From contig KK106981.1 of assembly GCA_000611775.1 (NCBI GenBank), positions 565,592 through 629,591 on the forward strand: 64,000 bases of DNA. The letters are read 5' to 3'. This DNA is from Umbilicaria muhlenbergii (Eukaryota > Ascomycota > Lecanoromycetes > Umbilicariales > Umbilicariaceae). Below the pieces are notes generated by a model. The model made no database searches. It was not told the DNA's origin and saw nothing but the letters and a program-made list of their open reading frames with translations. The translations under genes were made by a program, and so were the position numbers. Positions within the stretch are counted from its first letter, which is position 1. Each line of letters starts with the position of its first letter. This document shows positions 33,140 to 47,200 of this stretch, one piece after another.

Positions 33140-36100
33140 TTACCTGCTTCCTCTACTATAGCTGTTCTGATTATTGTAACGATCATTCAGGCCAGCGCCA
33201 TAGCCACTGCTATTCCTTGACTGATCTACATACCCACCACTGTAATGATGAGACGGAGGCGGAGGTGGCGAGGCGTACCCATACTGTTGCGGCGGAGGCG
33301 GATAACCATATGAGGACCCCCCACCAAGTGATCGTGGTGGCGGCACACCTCCTCTAATGGCCTGTACTCCTGGGGGTGGCGGCAACCAACCATGGGGCGG
33401 CTGCGGAGGAGGTGGACCTCGAGAGTTACTTGAGACGCTAGGGGGAACGTAGTTGGGATTGATATGGGCAGCGAAAGGATTTGGTCTGCTGTCAGCATAA
33501 CTGATTTGGCCTCTACCACGACCATTCCCGTTACCGTTACCGTAATCAGCCCTTAATGGGGCGCCACCGAAAGAACGTCCGGAGCGATTGGCCTTGCCTT
33601 TGGTGGCTTCGATATCTGCACGGTCTAGTGCTGGAGGCGAAAACTTCACTCCTCGGAGAAGCATCGACTTGTGGATATGATTCGAGCGCGGCATCTCGTA
33701 GTGGACACTACGTCTTTCGTTAGCGACACGTCTCAATTGATGCCAAACAGAAAGACGAGCTACCTGATGGAATGGTCTTCCTCCAGGTCGGGCATTCCGC
33801 CCTCGTTGAGAGGGAAGTTCAGGGAACTTTGCGGTAAGTAGTCCTCATTCTTCTCCACCTTGCCAGCTAGGCCTCCGCTGATCCTTGAATTTAACTTGTA
33901 CTTGGGCGAGCCCTGACGCTTCGAGTAGAAATTGGTCGCTATTTCTTCATACAGAGGGTGACGGTCGGACAGTATGAGGACGTCTCTCCCCATTTCGTTT
34001 CTGGCGGCGTCCTCCTTGGACAAGAGAGGATAGCGTTCACCCATAGCCTTTAACAATCTTTTTTCGTCGATGAAGGGTAGCAGTGCAACCCCCTGCCAGG
34101 CAAATTTCTTGCCGTTCAAGTCGATTGGGAATTCTTCTGGGTAAAAATCAATGATTTCACTCTCGTCATCAGTCATAAGACTGTGGAATACTTCTGGAAT
34201 AGCATGGTTGGACGCCGCCGGTAGAACTCCCATGAGCTGTTCGAACGGCTTGAACGGAGTCCCTTTCTCGAACGAAATCTTCATCTTGTCCAATTCGACG
34301 AAATCAGCCGCAAATGGAGCATAGTGATGAGGGTAGTACCATGTCCATGATGGACATCCCTGGAAGTAATACAACAATACCCAGGCGAGGCCTTCTACGT
34401 AGTCTCTAGCCACCTGGTTACGAAACGCAATGTCTCGGGGATCGGCTTTGAACTTCTGTTCGTAGTACCTATCAGCATAGCCTTCTTCCCATAAGCGAAC
34501 AGTGTCGGGTGGTGGTTCATCTGGATCGGCTTTCGTAGTATCAGGGGTACCTGGAGTGCTACGTCCCGGCGTGCTGATTTCATCTTCGTCTAGTAGATCA
34601 GCCTTCCTCTTGCCTAGTGCTGACAGCGGAATCTGTGTGAGCAAGTTGCTCTTTGGAGATGAAGTTTGCCCGTTATCCTTAATGCCGTCATCCTCAGACT
34701 GCTGTGCTGTATTTTTAGCGGTACTGTCGGCCTGAGGGGTTCCAAGCAGCTGGCTTTTCAAGGCCGCTGCAGCACTTTTGTTTGCCTGGTTGGCCCTATA
34801 TATCGCCCCGCGATTGACAGCCATGTCGTGGGTCATGGCTTTAACCTCCTTAGGGATATCACCCTTCCCAGGAGCGAACAATGGAAGATCGGGGGGAGGG
34901 AGTGTTGGGTTTAAGATTCTGGCCCGGCCGTTCTCATTTGGCGTGGGTGTACTGTATTCCGGAGACTTGTGTGCTCCGTCGGTCCCCGCGAAGTTCCCGC
35001 CCCCAGAGTAGCGACTGTTATTTCTATTCTGCTGCTCCAACTTCCGCCGTTTAGCGTTGGCGTCCTTTCTCTCCTCTGTTTGTCTCCGACGTTTGAAGAT
35101 AGCATCTTCCTGCTTGGCCAGACCATCGAGAATAAATTGAGCCCTCTCCAGGTCGACATGACCGTCCTTTGTCAAGTAGCTTCCCATTACAGGGATATTG
35201 TCGCGCCAGATGGCAATGAGGGTGTCAATCCCGTTTTCCCTTATATCCAAGCTTGGCAAATGCGGCAGGAAATCATTACCGACGAAGAAGCACATGAAAA
35301 CCCAGTCATCCAGGGCTCTCTCGAGATCGAAGCGGAACGGCTGTTGTGGGACGTAAAGCTCTGCCTCCAGATATTCGCGTAGAATTGAGACGTGAAGCCA
35401 AATGAACGGCTTCTGGTCAAGAGCCTTGTCTTTCTCATCGAAATCTCCTTCCTTTTGCTTTGCCTCGCCTCGGCACTCATCCGCTATATGACCCTTTTGT
35501 CCACATATTCGGCATGTTCGCGCCTTGGATTCCTGGAAGAACACGTCTTCGCGAAGGACACGGAAATGGGGCTCGTGGGTGGCAAGCCCAAGCATTATCA
35601 GATCGGCGTCCTATCCTCGATTAGTCATGTTGCTCATAGGAGTATCTGAGCTACTCACGAGACCATAAATAACGTGGCGGGTATTAGGATTATGTTCGGG
35701 TGATGACCGCTGCGATCGGATGAACTCCATAATCTTATGTTCTCCCTCCCCGGGCACTGTTGCGTCTGAAATGATGACTTTCACCTGAAAAGCTTAGCGA
35801 ATGCCCATTACTCATGCAGACCAAAACTCACCTTCTCCCAGGCAGGATCAGTGTTGATCTTGTAGGCGCACCAGTATCTAAGACACGCTGCGAGTATGTC
35901 CATGAACGGAGTTCCAGGAGTAATGGCATTGCTGTCCCAGGTTTTCTTCTTCATCATGCTTTCTGCACCCTCATTCAGGACACCACCGTTTTGGGACTTG
36001 AGCATCTTCAGGAACTCTTCCTTGTCTTCATCCTTCTCTTTGGCTTCTTGAGCCGATCTGAACCTTCGGGAACGTTGTTGGTTCATCTTGGCCCTTGGCG

Positions 36101-36574
36101 CGACTCCGTCTGTACATGGCGAGGTCAGCGTGAATTCACATGAGTCGAGATCCCTGTATAGCAGGACTGTACCCCCCTTGACGACTCTAGACTTTCATCA
36201 GGTAAAACAGCCGTCCACAGGGAGACACATGCCGAACTTGACGTTGAGATCCGCATCTTTGACATACCAACAGCGATCATTAATAACTTTCTCGGCCGAA
36301 CCATGTTCACCACACGATCGGTGTATTTGAATATAGCCAGCATCATCTCTTCTTCTGTAGTCGGAGGCGGCCGATCTTCCGGATGCGAGCAAGGATGCAC
36401 GATGCCATTCATGTCGAGATACAGATTGTCGAATTCTTCGCCGTTGGGATTTGGACCAGCCGTATTGACTGGGATTTCCTGACCATCCACCACCAAAGGC
36501 TGCTCTTCGATCACTGGCGAGATGATCTTTGGGTACTTCTGCGAGAGCCATCGAAACAGAGCCGGGACACCCAT
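33140..36574 (-). CDS. RAT1: Nuclear 5'-3' exoribonuclease Rat1/Xrn2, 1049 aa
   Basis: Exons on the minus strand: 36574-36268, 36109-35832, 35784-35659, 35610-33764, 33731-33140. The N-terminus [18 protein letters not shown] and the catalytic XRN_N domain ([61 protein letters not shown]) are complete. A CCHC zinc knuckle ([14 protein letters not shown], about residues 269-282) is typical of Rat1 rather than Xrn1. The helical XRN_M region ([32 protein letters not shown]) and a Pro/Gly/Asn/Tyr-rich tail follow. Rat1 degrades uncapped nuclear RNA, trims rRNA and snoRNA precursors and promotes polymerase II termination, usually with Rai1. It is divergent from USO1, with 951 bp between start codons. 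Confidence 0.95.
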
Positions 36575-37525
36575 GCTCTCGGTTGAAGATGGCGAATTCG
36601 GCGACTGTAGACTTGAATGATGCCTTAGTGTCCGGTGACTTTCAGCAGCTGGGCGCTGTTATGGTATGCAATGGTGTGATCAGGTACGACGCAAAGGGAA
36701 CAACTGGCGTGGACTCGGTAGCGACGAGAAAGTGAATGGAGAGCGAACGGTGGAAGCTGCAGAAGGAATGCTGGTGCTGGTGCTGAAAGAAGGTGGTATG
36801 CCTGCGCGCAGCGTATGTTGGCGGAAAGCACGTGGATGATACTGTAGATGACAGATGGGTCGGGAGTAGCGAGAGTAAGGAAAGACTACCCTATTGGAAT
36901 CAGGCGAAGGCGGCGTTTGTCGGTGCTGAGTCGTCGTACTCGTACCCGTGCTTGCAAGGTGAAGCTTGCAAGGTGAAGCTTGCGAGGTGAAGGTTGGTGA
37001 GGCTTGCTTGCAGGGCTTGCTTGCAGGGCTTGCTTGTACGAGTTGCCGTATGCAGCTGCTTTCCGGTGGACAAAGGCGGACGTGGACCCTTAGCTTAGCT
37101 TCCCTTGGCTGACCCAAGCCGGTGCCCGCTTTAGCCTTGCTCACCTGCCCGCATTGAGCATAGCCTGCGGTGCTTGCCGAAGCTCCGGAGTTTTATTTCC
37201 CCTTGTCCGTCGCTCCCAGGCGTGCCAGGGAGTTGAGCCTCGCCAGGCTCAGGACACGGTGGGCTGAGGCTGAGGCCAAGAGTACCTTTGCGGTGCTCAC
37301 TGTTACCTCCTGAACCTCCTGCTCAAATCCTCGACATCCACGTCAGGCGTCAGGCGTCAGGCTTCAGACTCCAGCAACATCACGGGATCACTGTCTCTCT
37401 CTATAGCCGCAGAGCCTCACTCATTGATCTACACATTTGCTTGCGATCACATTATGACCAACTCCCTTTACTTATACCTGACCCTCACTGAGAGAAATGC
37501 GACAGAGGATTAGGACCGGGGGAAA
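36575..37525. promoter_or_regulatory. Shared upstream region of RAT1 and USO1, with short tandem repeats
   Basis: Contains the 5' flanks of two divergent genes. A 14-bp unit CTTGCAAGGTGAAG is present three times at 36951-36992. A related unit GCTTGCTTGCAGGG follows about 2.5 times at 37002-37036. No TATA box is evident. The promoter role is inferred from position only. Confidence 0.4.
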
Positions 37526-40500
37526 ATGTTCCGCATACTCGAGGCGCAGGCTCCCGCAAAACAGACCGCCACAGATACCATCAACACTCTCAGTAGCCGC
37601 CTACAGAGCGCCACGCTGCTAGAGGACCGTCGAGCGGCAATACTGGGCTTGAGAAGCTTCGCCAAAGTCTACCCGGCCTCCGTGGCGTCGGGAGCGTTAC
37701 GGGGACTCATTAGCAGCCTCGGAAAGGATGCCGAAGATGTGGACACGGCCAAGGTCATCTTGGAGACGCTGCTGATGCTGTTCAACCCCGACGCGTCAAG
37801 CGTAAGGACCAGTCTCACCCCTTGCAATTGCAGCACTGATCGCCCCCTAGCCCGAAGCTTCGGACGACATTGCCCTGTGGTTGGCTGACGAGTTCACGCA
37901 AGTGAGTGCTGGTACCATCGGACGTCCTGGGACACTCGCTGAGTTGACGGAGTAGCGGCAAGATAACATTACCGTTCTTTTGGATCTCCTTGATAACCGC
38001 GATTTCTATTCGCGCCTTTACTCGTTGCAATTGATATCCGCCATCTCGACTGCTAGGCCGGAACGTACGCAGGAATGCGTCTACACCGCACCCCTGGGAG
38101 TTTCGAGACTCGTTGCTGTTCTTGATGATAAGAGGGAAGCCGTTCGTAGCGGTAAGGTCCGATCGTCTTGACCTGGGCGGCGAAAGGTTGCACTAACTGC
38201 TCGTTCGTCTTACGCAGAGGGTCTACTACTACTCATCGCGCTTACGCCGTCGTCGCCGGATCTGCAGAAACTGGTTGCGTTCGAGAATGCCTTCGACCAT
38301 ATTTTCAGTATCATCGATGCGGACGGGTCCCTTACCCATGGCGGTATAACTGTACAACACTGTTTGTCGTTTCTGGCGAATCTTCTTCGCTTGAATGTTT
38401 CGAACCAATCATACTTCCGCGAGACTGGTTGGGTGGGAAAGCTTTCAAAACTCTTAGGGGGCGTTTTACACGAGCAGGACTCGTCTGACGGTGTCGCGGA
38501 GTGGGTGCAACCCCAGCGGGATAAGAACGTGTGGGGCCTACTTGCTGTGTTGAGGCTTTTCCTTGGCAAGGGGGGGTTGGGCACTCAAGCCAACCAGTTG
38601 TCTTTTTGGCAAAATGGTGTATTAGTTCAGGTTCTGGACATCGCCTTCCATCGTTCATTCGACAATGCCATCAGGGCTGAGGTTAGTTACCCGTTTGGCG
38701 GCGTTGAGAAAATGAGCGACTGACAAGGGGGACGTCGCTAGGCCTTTCTCACATGTGCAGATATTATTCGAGGAAATAGTGCTTTGCAGGAAGGATTTGC
38801 CCAGCGTCCCGTTGTCCCATCTCGGGGGCATCAGTCAGTACCACAAATCAACGGGCATTCTCAGAACGAGCCTGCGCACAAGGTCAATGTGATCCAAGGC
38901 CTGCTTGAACTAGTGCTCGCAACATGTTCGAATGATGGATTCGATGTCCGGCTGGCTGCTTGCGAATGTATCAAAGCCTACCTCTATAGTCATGCACCAA
39001 TACGCCTGCATTTTCTCCGAAGGGCCATTGAAGGACACATATCTGATGATTACGAGATAGACAACATTTTCACGATTCTCATCGACGACTCGGAAAGTAC
39101 GCGTGCCGGCGATCCTTACCGTCCGTGGATGGCCGCTGTGCTCCTCTTTCACCTGCTGTATGAGGACCATGACGCTAAGGGAATTGCAAGGGGCGTAACA
39201 GAAGGTGACGCCGAGAGCGGCGAGGAGGTTGTTACCTGCATACAGGCGCTCTCGGCAAACCTGATCTCAGGCGCGCAGAGGGGCGATAACGAAAGGGCAT
39301 CCATAGGATATCTGATGGTCCTATGCGCCTGGCTTTTCGAGGACCCGGATGCAGTAAATGATTTCCTCGGGGAAGGAAGCAGTGTCCAGAGCCTAGTTCA
39401 GCTGATCACCCAGGATGCTCATCACAACGTTCTCGTATCTGGACTCTGTGCCTTTCTCCTAGGAATAATGTATGAGTTCTCTACCAAGGATTCTCCGGTG
39501 CCCCGGGCAACGCTTCACCAGATCCTCACAATGCGGCTGGGGCGGGAGCAGTACAGCGACAAAATCACTAAGCTTCGGGAACATCCCCTGGTGCGTGACT
39601 TCGAAGTACTACCTCAAAGACTGGACAGCAGTAAAGCTGGTGGCCTACCAGATGTGTATTTCGATAGTACATTCGTCGAATTCCTGAAAGATAACTTTAG
39701 TCGCGTTAAGCGAGCGGTAGACAGAGACCCGGGCATAGAAATTCCGGTCATTGCAAACGGCATCCAGAGGGGCGTTTCACGGGAGTTGGTGGATTCACTC
39801 CGAGTGCAGGTGGAGGACCGCATCCAAGCCCTCCAGAAAGCCGAGTCTGAAATCCTGAACCTTGAGCAAAAGCTTGGGCAGGAACAGGCTGATCATCGGA
39901 AGGCAAAGGAATTTGCCACTCTAGAGCTTGGTAGGATCAAAAGTGTGAACGAAGCTCTTCAGAAGAACCACGAAGAAGAGGTGCGGAAGTTGATTGAAGA
40001 CAATCGTCGGACACAGTTTGAGATGCAAGGTGTACATGAAAAGTCGATAAATTCACTGTCCGACGAGATGCGAAGGTCCAAAGACGACAGCGAAGCCACT
40101 TCCGCAAAAATCCGCTCAAGGCACGACGCTGAGATAGAAGACTTAAAGAAAACGGTGCAGAGTTTGGAGCACGAGTTGCAGAAGTCTAACCAGGATCACA
40201 TGCAAGATCTCCAGACGGCCCACGAAGAATACTCCCTCAAGGTGACCACCCTCGAGTCTCGGCTCGAACGCGCCGAGGACAAAGCAAACGAGGCCGAAGC
40301 ACGAGCGAGGACTTCGGAAGTCAGGATGGAGGAGGCTGAATCGAAAGCGAAGAAGACACTGGAAGTGCTGGACGCGAAAGAAGCAGCCCGGAATTCGATT
40401 CAGACAGAGCTGGATGACTTGCTCATGGTCCTTGCGGACGTGGAAGAAAAACGAGCTGGGGACAAGGTATTTATGATTTCTATCGCTACTATTATCAGCC

Positions 40501-40669
40501 TCCCTGTCCCTTCGCCGGGGGGCCTTCCGATCACTAACTCTGGTCTTTGTAGAAACGATTGAAAGCGCTCGGGGAGCAGATATCCGACGTCGAGGACGGG
40601 AGCGATGCTGATGATGATGATGATGATGACAACGGAGAAGAGGCCGACGAGACGGAAAATGCCAACTGA
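37526..40669 (+). CDS. USO1: Vesicle tethering factor Uso1/p115, 942 aa
   Basis: Exons 37526-37801, 37851-37901, 37956-38151, 38218-38681, 38742-40466, 40553-40669. The N-terminal half is the armadillo-like globular head (LEDRRAAILGLRSFAKVYP, DIALWLADEFTQ, NEGLLLLIALTPS, FLANLLRLNVSNQSYFRETGW, ADIIRGNSALQEGFAQ, LYEFSTKDSP region). From about residue 680 it is a continuous coiled coil rich in Glu, Lys and Gln, ending in an Asp/Glu tail (about 15 acidic residues). This is the p115 architecture and length; budding yeast Uso1 has a much longer coil. It tethers ER-derived COPII vesicles to the Golgi with Ypt1/Rab1 and SNAREs. The acceptor at 38741 was chosen because it restores the conserved E-AxxxxAD-IIRGN join. 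Convergent with the histidine kinase. Confidence 0.93.
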
Positions 40670-41260
40670 GCTAGTTACGGTTGCATGCTCTCTCGAACAG
40701 ACTTGCCAATGCGGCGCCCCATAGATACCATGTACATCATTAAGCGGCCTGGACTGAATGCAATGCGCAGAGCAATTCACGTCGTGGACGCTGCCGAGGG
40801 CCAATCGGCTGCGCTCCTTGAGTGCTGTCATACCGCGAGGGCCATCTTTTCCGCTACTGCCTCCCTCACCCAACGTGCGCTTTTGCATCCCATGTCATTC
40901 TCCATTCACCCGTGTACTTCTATCATCCGTTAGCCATTCCAGCCAAGCCGGAACCTTCAACAATGCGAGCTCATCGACGGGGCACAATCACAATGATAAC
41001 CAAAGCCCAGTGTGAAGTAGGCCTGTGACCCTTCGGTACCTGATACTAACAATTATCGTAGAAATACAGCCATGACCCCTTCATCGAGCACGGTTCTCGT
41101 GTCCACGCCATCGCTATGCATAAACCTTTCCAGGGTCTGTGTGAAGTCCCGATGCCTTCCCCAACGCCCCGAACCCTCCCCGATGCCGCTCACACAGAAG
41201 TCAAACCCTTGGTCATGCACAACAGAACAGAAAGCAATGATACACTGTATTTGCACGCCA
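40670..41260. other. Convergent intergenic region (USO1 and histidine kinase 3' flanks)
   Basis: 591 bp between two stop codons facing each other. No gene, RNA or repeat recognised. Confidence 0.6.
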
Positions 41261-44200
41261 TCATTGTTTCGATGGAGTGGACTGCGCTTCAACGGTACGA
41301 TCGCGGAGGAATACATGAGGAATCTCTGGATTCACCAAATCCATGATCATGTCACCCAGCACTTTCCAGTCGACTGGTTTGGTTGTGTAGTTGGTGAAGC
41401 CCGCGGCTGCCGAGTTCCGGCGGCCTTCAGACATGATGTTGGCTGACAGAGCGATGATGGGCACAGGAGGGTATTCGTTGTCTTCCTCCCACTTACGGAT
41501 CTCGCGACAGGTCACGTAGCCATCCTTGATTGGCATTTGAATATCACACTTGAGCACGGCCGTCACGTTAGCAGTGTTCACGCTACACCAGCGTATGATG
41601 ACTTACAATGATCACCTGGTAGTACAAAGGCTGCTGCGAGAAGACCTTGTCCAAACACTGCTGTCCATCCCAAGCCTTGTCGACGTCAAGGAAGCATATT
41701 TTACCCAGAAAGTGGGTCAGCATCTACGGAAGGTTAGACCTCGCTCCGTGAAGATCCGGGCTTCAGGGAAGACTGACCTGCATGTTGACGCTGTTATCCT
41801 CTACAGCCAACACTCTGATGCCTTTGTGGCCCAACACCTCTTTGAACGTTGCAAAGGCGACTCTTTGAACATCAATAGCTTCACGAGCTGTTGCTTTACT
41901 CTGGTCCTTACTGAGGGCATTCTCCCCCTTGGGATCGAAAATCAAGGCGAACTTGGGCGGCTTTGCTGGCTTAAGGAGAAATCTGACGCGACGATCAACC
42001 TCCAGCTGGGTGTAATCGTAGTCAGGTGCCCCGGACTTGATTTGCTGCTTCTGGGCTTGGTCGGTAACGATCACTACGCAAGTGTGCGGATGCGAGACTG
42101 AGTTCAAGATCTGATCCAGGAAGGCTATGACTTGTTCGGGCTCTCTCAGTACCAACACCACATGCGTAAAGGTGATTGGGTCTTCTCCGGTAACCATCTT
42201 TTGGCTTGCGGCAATATTGTTACTAGAAGTAATCTGTGCGGGTATTGACTTTGGAAGAATCTGCTGTATGTGATCCTGTGTAGTTCGACGTGTGTTCTCT
42301 TGCGGACATACGATAAGAATTGAGTACATGGGTGGATGAAACGATTCCGGCTCGACTGATGGTAATGTGCTGGGATCCACACTCGGACTCGAAGGGCTCC
42401 TTTCTGGTATATGAAGCATCTTCATGGGCCCGATGCTTATCAGCGAATGTGGCTCCTGCCCATTTGCTCCGGCACCAAGAGCATCCATTGGAAGAGTAAG
42501 TTTAATCGAGGTGGCAGCTTCATCCTTGTCTATCGATGATGCCGATGAGTTCGTAGATCGATTTACCAGCACTGAATCAATGGAAGGATTAGAGCTTCCA
42601 GATGACTGTATGGCTGGGGACTCTTGACTCGGCTCAGATTCGGCTGCAACCACGGGGCCGGGCGATTCGGTGAGATTTGGCTGGAAAAGTGAGTGATGGC
42701 CGGCTGCATACACTGTCTTCGGGGGCATTTCCGCAGCGCTCGAAATCGATGAATTGGTCCTGGAGAGAGCGCTCTTCTCTACATTCGGATGGTCTGTTGG
42801 TGTTGGAAGTTTAAAGCGTGCAAATAATGTGAAAGTAGAGCCCATTCCCGGGACACTGGTGGCGGATATTTCACCACCATGTAGCTCTACCATCTGCTTG
42901 CAGAGTAGAAGTCCGAGTCCTGTGCCTCCATTGCTTCGCGTACTGCTGTTGTCTATTTGACTGTAGGGCTGGAAGAGTATCTTCGCGTCTTCCTGGGTAA
43001 AGCCACTGCCTGTGTCGACTACGTTAAATAGTAGATATATGTCGTGTTTTCCAAGTTTAGAAGACGACCCAAGGCCCGGACCGTGTGGGATCTTGCATTC
43101 AACAAAGATTTCGCCCTTCTGGGTGAATTTGATTGCATTTCCAACAAGGTTGAGGAGGACCTGACGTATTCTACCGCCATCCCCTTTGATTTGCGACGGT
43201 ACATCTTCACTCACTGCGTAACAGAGATCGAGGCGCTTCTCATCCGCCTTGGACGAGAGGGTTTCAAAGACATCTTCGATGACGGAACGGACATGGAACC
43301 AGTCGAAATAGAGCTTGAGCATCTTCGCCTCAGCTTTGGATACATCTAGGATATCGTTGATTAGCTCGTGCATTCCTTTCGCGGCTGCGACGGCCCCAAA
43401 CGTCCATTCAGACTGATATTCATTGAGTTCGCTGTTGAGTAGAAACTGAAGGTTGCCGATCACCCCATTAAGAGGTGTCCGAATCTCGTGTGACATCGTG
43501 CTTAGAAACTGCATTTTCCGAGTCGTTTCTTGCTCCAGAGTTGCATTAGCTTTCTTAAGCTTTTCTTCGTCGTGCTTCTGGTCGCTAATATCCGCACATG
43601 CGATGATCCACTGCGCATCTCCTTGACCGAAGTTGACCGACTCTATCAGCGAGCCTTGAACCAGGTGCCATCGGTACTGCCCGGTTTTAGACCGCAGCCG
43701 CATTTCGGTGGCGATTGAGGGACGGCCTTGACCGTCTGTGGAAGCTTTTATCACGCCGTCCTTGATGAGTTGTTTCAACATCCCAGTTGGTGCCTCTGTA
43801 CCTAAGGGCTCAAGCTCCAGCGATTCCAACTCGTTGGCTTTCACCGTTTCATCCGTCACAGTGGTTGAGTCAGAGACCTCCGTAGTTGATGCAGCAGAAA
43901 CCGTGCGCAGAAGCTGTCCTCTCGAATTTGGAGGGGTTGCACGTAGGTGGGGTAACGCTGTTTGGCTACTTAGTGCAGGAAAACGGCATTTCAATACATC
44001 GTCTGGATGAACGTGATCCAAGAACCCAAAGCCAAGGGCTTGATCGAGGTCCTGTCCTGAGTACGACAACCATTGCGTATTCGCAAAGGTCATCCCGCCG
44101 GGCACTGAGGCAGCGAAGATTATATGTGGGTTTGAGTTGGCCAAAGATCGGTATTTTGACTCCGAGGCAGCTTTTTCTTTTTCGCGTGCGGCATCAACCT

Positions 44201-47200
44201 CTGCGATATGTTGCTCATGGATGTCCATGGCTTGACCGTGCCATTGAGTAATGATACCATGTTTGTCTTTGATTGGTACGATTCGAACGTGGAACCAGCG
44301 GTATTGGCTGTCGAAGCGTCGCAGGCGCACCTGGTGAGAGACTTGATCGCCTGTATGGAGGGCATTAGCCCACAATTTGCGGAATGTCTTTTGGTCCTTG
44401 AGATGGATGTTGTCCCAAGGCCTGCGACCAATTTCTGCCTCAGGTTCATTGCGATATGTGAGGAACTTGGAGTTTGCCCATGTTATATGGCCAGTGGTAG
44501 GATCCGCAATGAATTCTTGCGTAGCGCCTGTATCAATCATGATCCTCATTAATCTGGATGTTGGAGGTCGGAAAGCAAATTCTGGTTCAATCGCTGCGAT
44601 TCCCCCTGATGGAAGCGGCACGGAGGCCATATCTGTAGTAGTAGCCGGGAGAGATGGATTCGTAGCTCTGAAATCACCGCCGTGTGTATGAGAATGTTTG
44701 TGGATTCGAGTTGAGCGTTCATGACCGTGTCCTAGAGTCTGTTGTAATGCCTGCCTCCGAGATGATTCCTGCAGATCACTTTGGCGTCTAGGAGGGCTCA
44801 CATCACGGTCCTGCCTCAGGTCTGGATGTAGGATGTCTGGCTGGCTGCTGGGAATAGCCTCATTGGAACCCGGCATAGGACCTTGAGATTCGTCGATCTT
44901 TGGGAGGGGTGTAGACTTTATGTTCGACGCATTTATGATCTCTTTACCTTCAGAGAATACAGACCTCGGTTCGCGGATGACGAGGGGCTTTTGAGACGGC
45001 ACAAAAGATGGGCCTTGCATTGGCTCTTTGCTGCTAGCACTTGGGAAGCCCCTGGAAAATCTGGAATTTATGCTCGCCAGAGTAGGTAGAGGAGCACTAT
45101 CGGTGCGGTTCACCATCTGTCTTCGAGTGAGATGGAAGTAGCTATCGTTCGTCTCTTGCAAAGCATCATAGCCTGGAGTTCCGGCGGGTCGTTGCTCGTC
45201 CTGAGCGCTATGAGCCATTAGCTCCACACCAGGTGTACCTGCCACAGAGCTGCGCGGACTATACTTGGATCTGCTTGAATACTCGCTGGCACTTGTAACA
45301 CTACCCGTGTTGGGGGTTGACATCCCATCTTCGTGCTTACCAGCGAAAGAGAGTAGGCTGGATGTGGGCATGTGCTTGACGCCACGGTTATCCGAAAGTG
45401 GGAAGCCATCAGAGAGAGCGTGTTTACGTCGTGAATGACCGGCTACTGCTTTCTCAAGGTTCGAATGTTGTTGAGCAGTGTAAAACGAGGTTGCCAGATG
45501 AGGTGCCAAGTTCATCAACGACGCTGATAGGATTGGTGGATATGGTACCTGAGGCGACAGGATGGAGAGAATCGCGATTGGGGTCCGTTTGTCAGCTTTC
45601 GAAATTGCCAATGAGCTCTGCATGAAACTTTTCGGAATGCTGGGGGGCACTTCATCTCCTAACCCCCTGTGCTTGCCTTTGCCGCCTTCAGAACCGAAAC
45701 GAGGCGGACGTCTTGGCTTGGAAAGAACGGGGTGAATCAAAGGGACATGCACGATTGAGCTGGCTCTATCGATGCCGATAGCCTCCACTTGGCGGTCTTT
45801 GGAATAGTCATGCGCTGGCGGATCCTCAGCAAAGGCATCTTCATCGATGGACACCTCAGCGAAGAAAGGATTGACATCAGGATCAGCTTGCACAGCTGGG
45901 GACGGCGCAGGACTCTGCGACCAAGGCGAAGCCGGCACTTGCTCATAATCCTCGTATGCCAGAAGCTGTAGACCTTTTCGAAGAGCATCGTCTCTTCCAC
46001 CACGTAGGAATAAAGACGATTGGGTGCTCTCACTGGTATGGCTTCTCGACCGTTGCAACGACGGTGACGCTTTGACGTTCCATAGTGGTGGCGACCTTAT
46101 AGATATCTCTGGTGGCTCCACCTTTGGCTGGGAGCTCTTCCGATTGGGTGTTGGCCAGCTTATTCTACCATGGAAGAAGGCATCCTGCTTTACCATTTTC
46201 TCCTCTACGGACTCCTTCTCATCAAGATATTCCCTCGTGATATGTACAACCTTGCCTCGTTCCAGAACTCGAACAGCACCAGCACTGTTCAAGAGTGGAT
46301 CCGCTTCCAATTCGAGGGGCTGCATCGTGGGGAAGACTCGACCACGCGGCCCTCGTTCCGGCACGTCGGAGAAATTGGTGCTTTGTGGTGATTTGCCAGC
46401 CTCTAACGCGAGATGGTGTTCTAAAGACTCAGTACTCAACTTCACCTCCTTCAACTTTTCACGTTCCACGGGTCGTCCGGCGTGCAGAGCCATACTGCTT
46501 GACGTTCGTATCATCCCCGGTCGCTTCAGTCCAGCCAGCATGCCCTGCTGCTGCTTGAAATCAGCTGCAGATGGCTCCACCTTGCGTGCAAATCCTGAGA
46601 ACGAGTGTCGCGATTCGAGCGTTGGCCGAGTCTGTGTTGTTGCTAGGGCATCCTTCCAGTTCAGGCCTCCCCTTTCGGAACTCAGTTCCTTGATTCCGCT
46701 ACTCGATTCACTCCTAGAGTCTTCTTGGCTACTTAAGTCGTTCAGACTACTCTGCGTACTTTGAGGCAGATTCGTCGCTCTCGAGGAATGGTCTTCATCT
46801 ACTCCGTTGTAGGTTGCGAGCTGAGCCCAAGGCACGTTCTCTAGGTCAGTACTATCTGAAGGGACCGCGAGTGATGCCCGCTCTGCTCCAAAGTGGTCTC
46901 TCACGATGCGCCCCACGTTGGCCCACCATGCATCAAGTCCGGGTTCAGACTGGAGGAGCAATGACAATTCGTACAGATCTGGGCCCGAGTCTTGAGCAAT
47001 ACCATGAGGGTCGGGGCCATTCGGACGCCTGAACGCGGCCATCGAGGATGGAGAGGCCTGTCCTGATGCTAGTCGATCCCTTGACGCTCGGGGTTTTGAG
47101 TTCCTTGCTAAAGGTGGGATGACGGTAGGCGAGAGGGCGATGAATGGCTTGTGAAAGGCAGGTGTCATCGCGATAGCGGTAGGAGTGGCCGACCCAAGTG

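Noticed and set aside
46024-46764. 246-aa open frame antisense to the histidine kinase
   Set aside because: Lies entirely within the Ser/Pro-rich kinase exon on the other strand; no recognisable domain.
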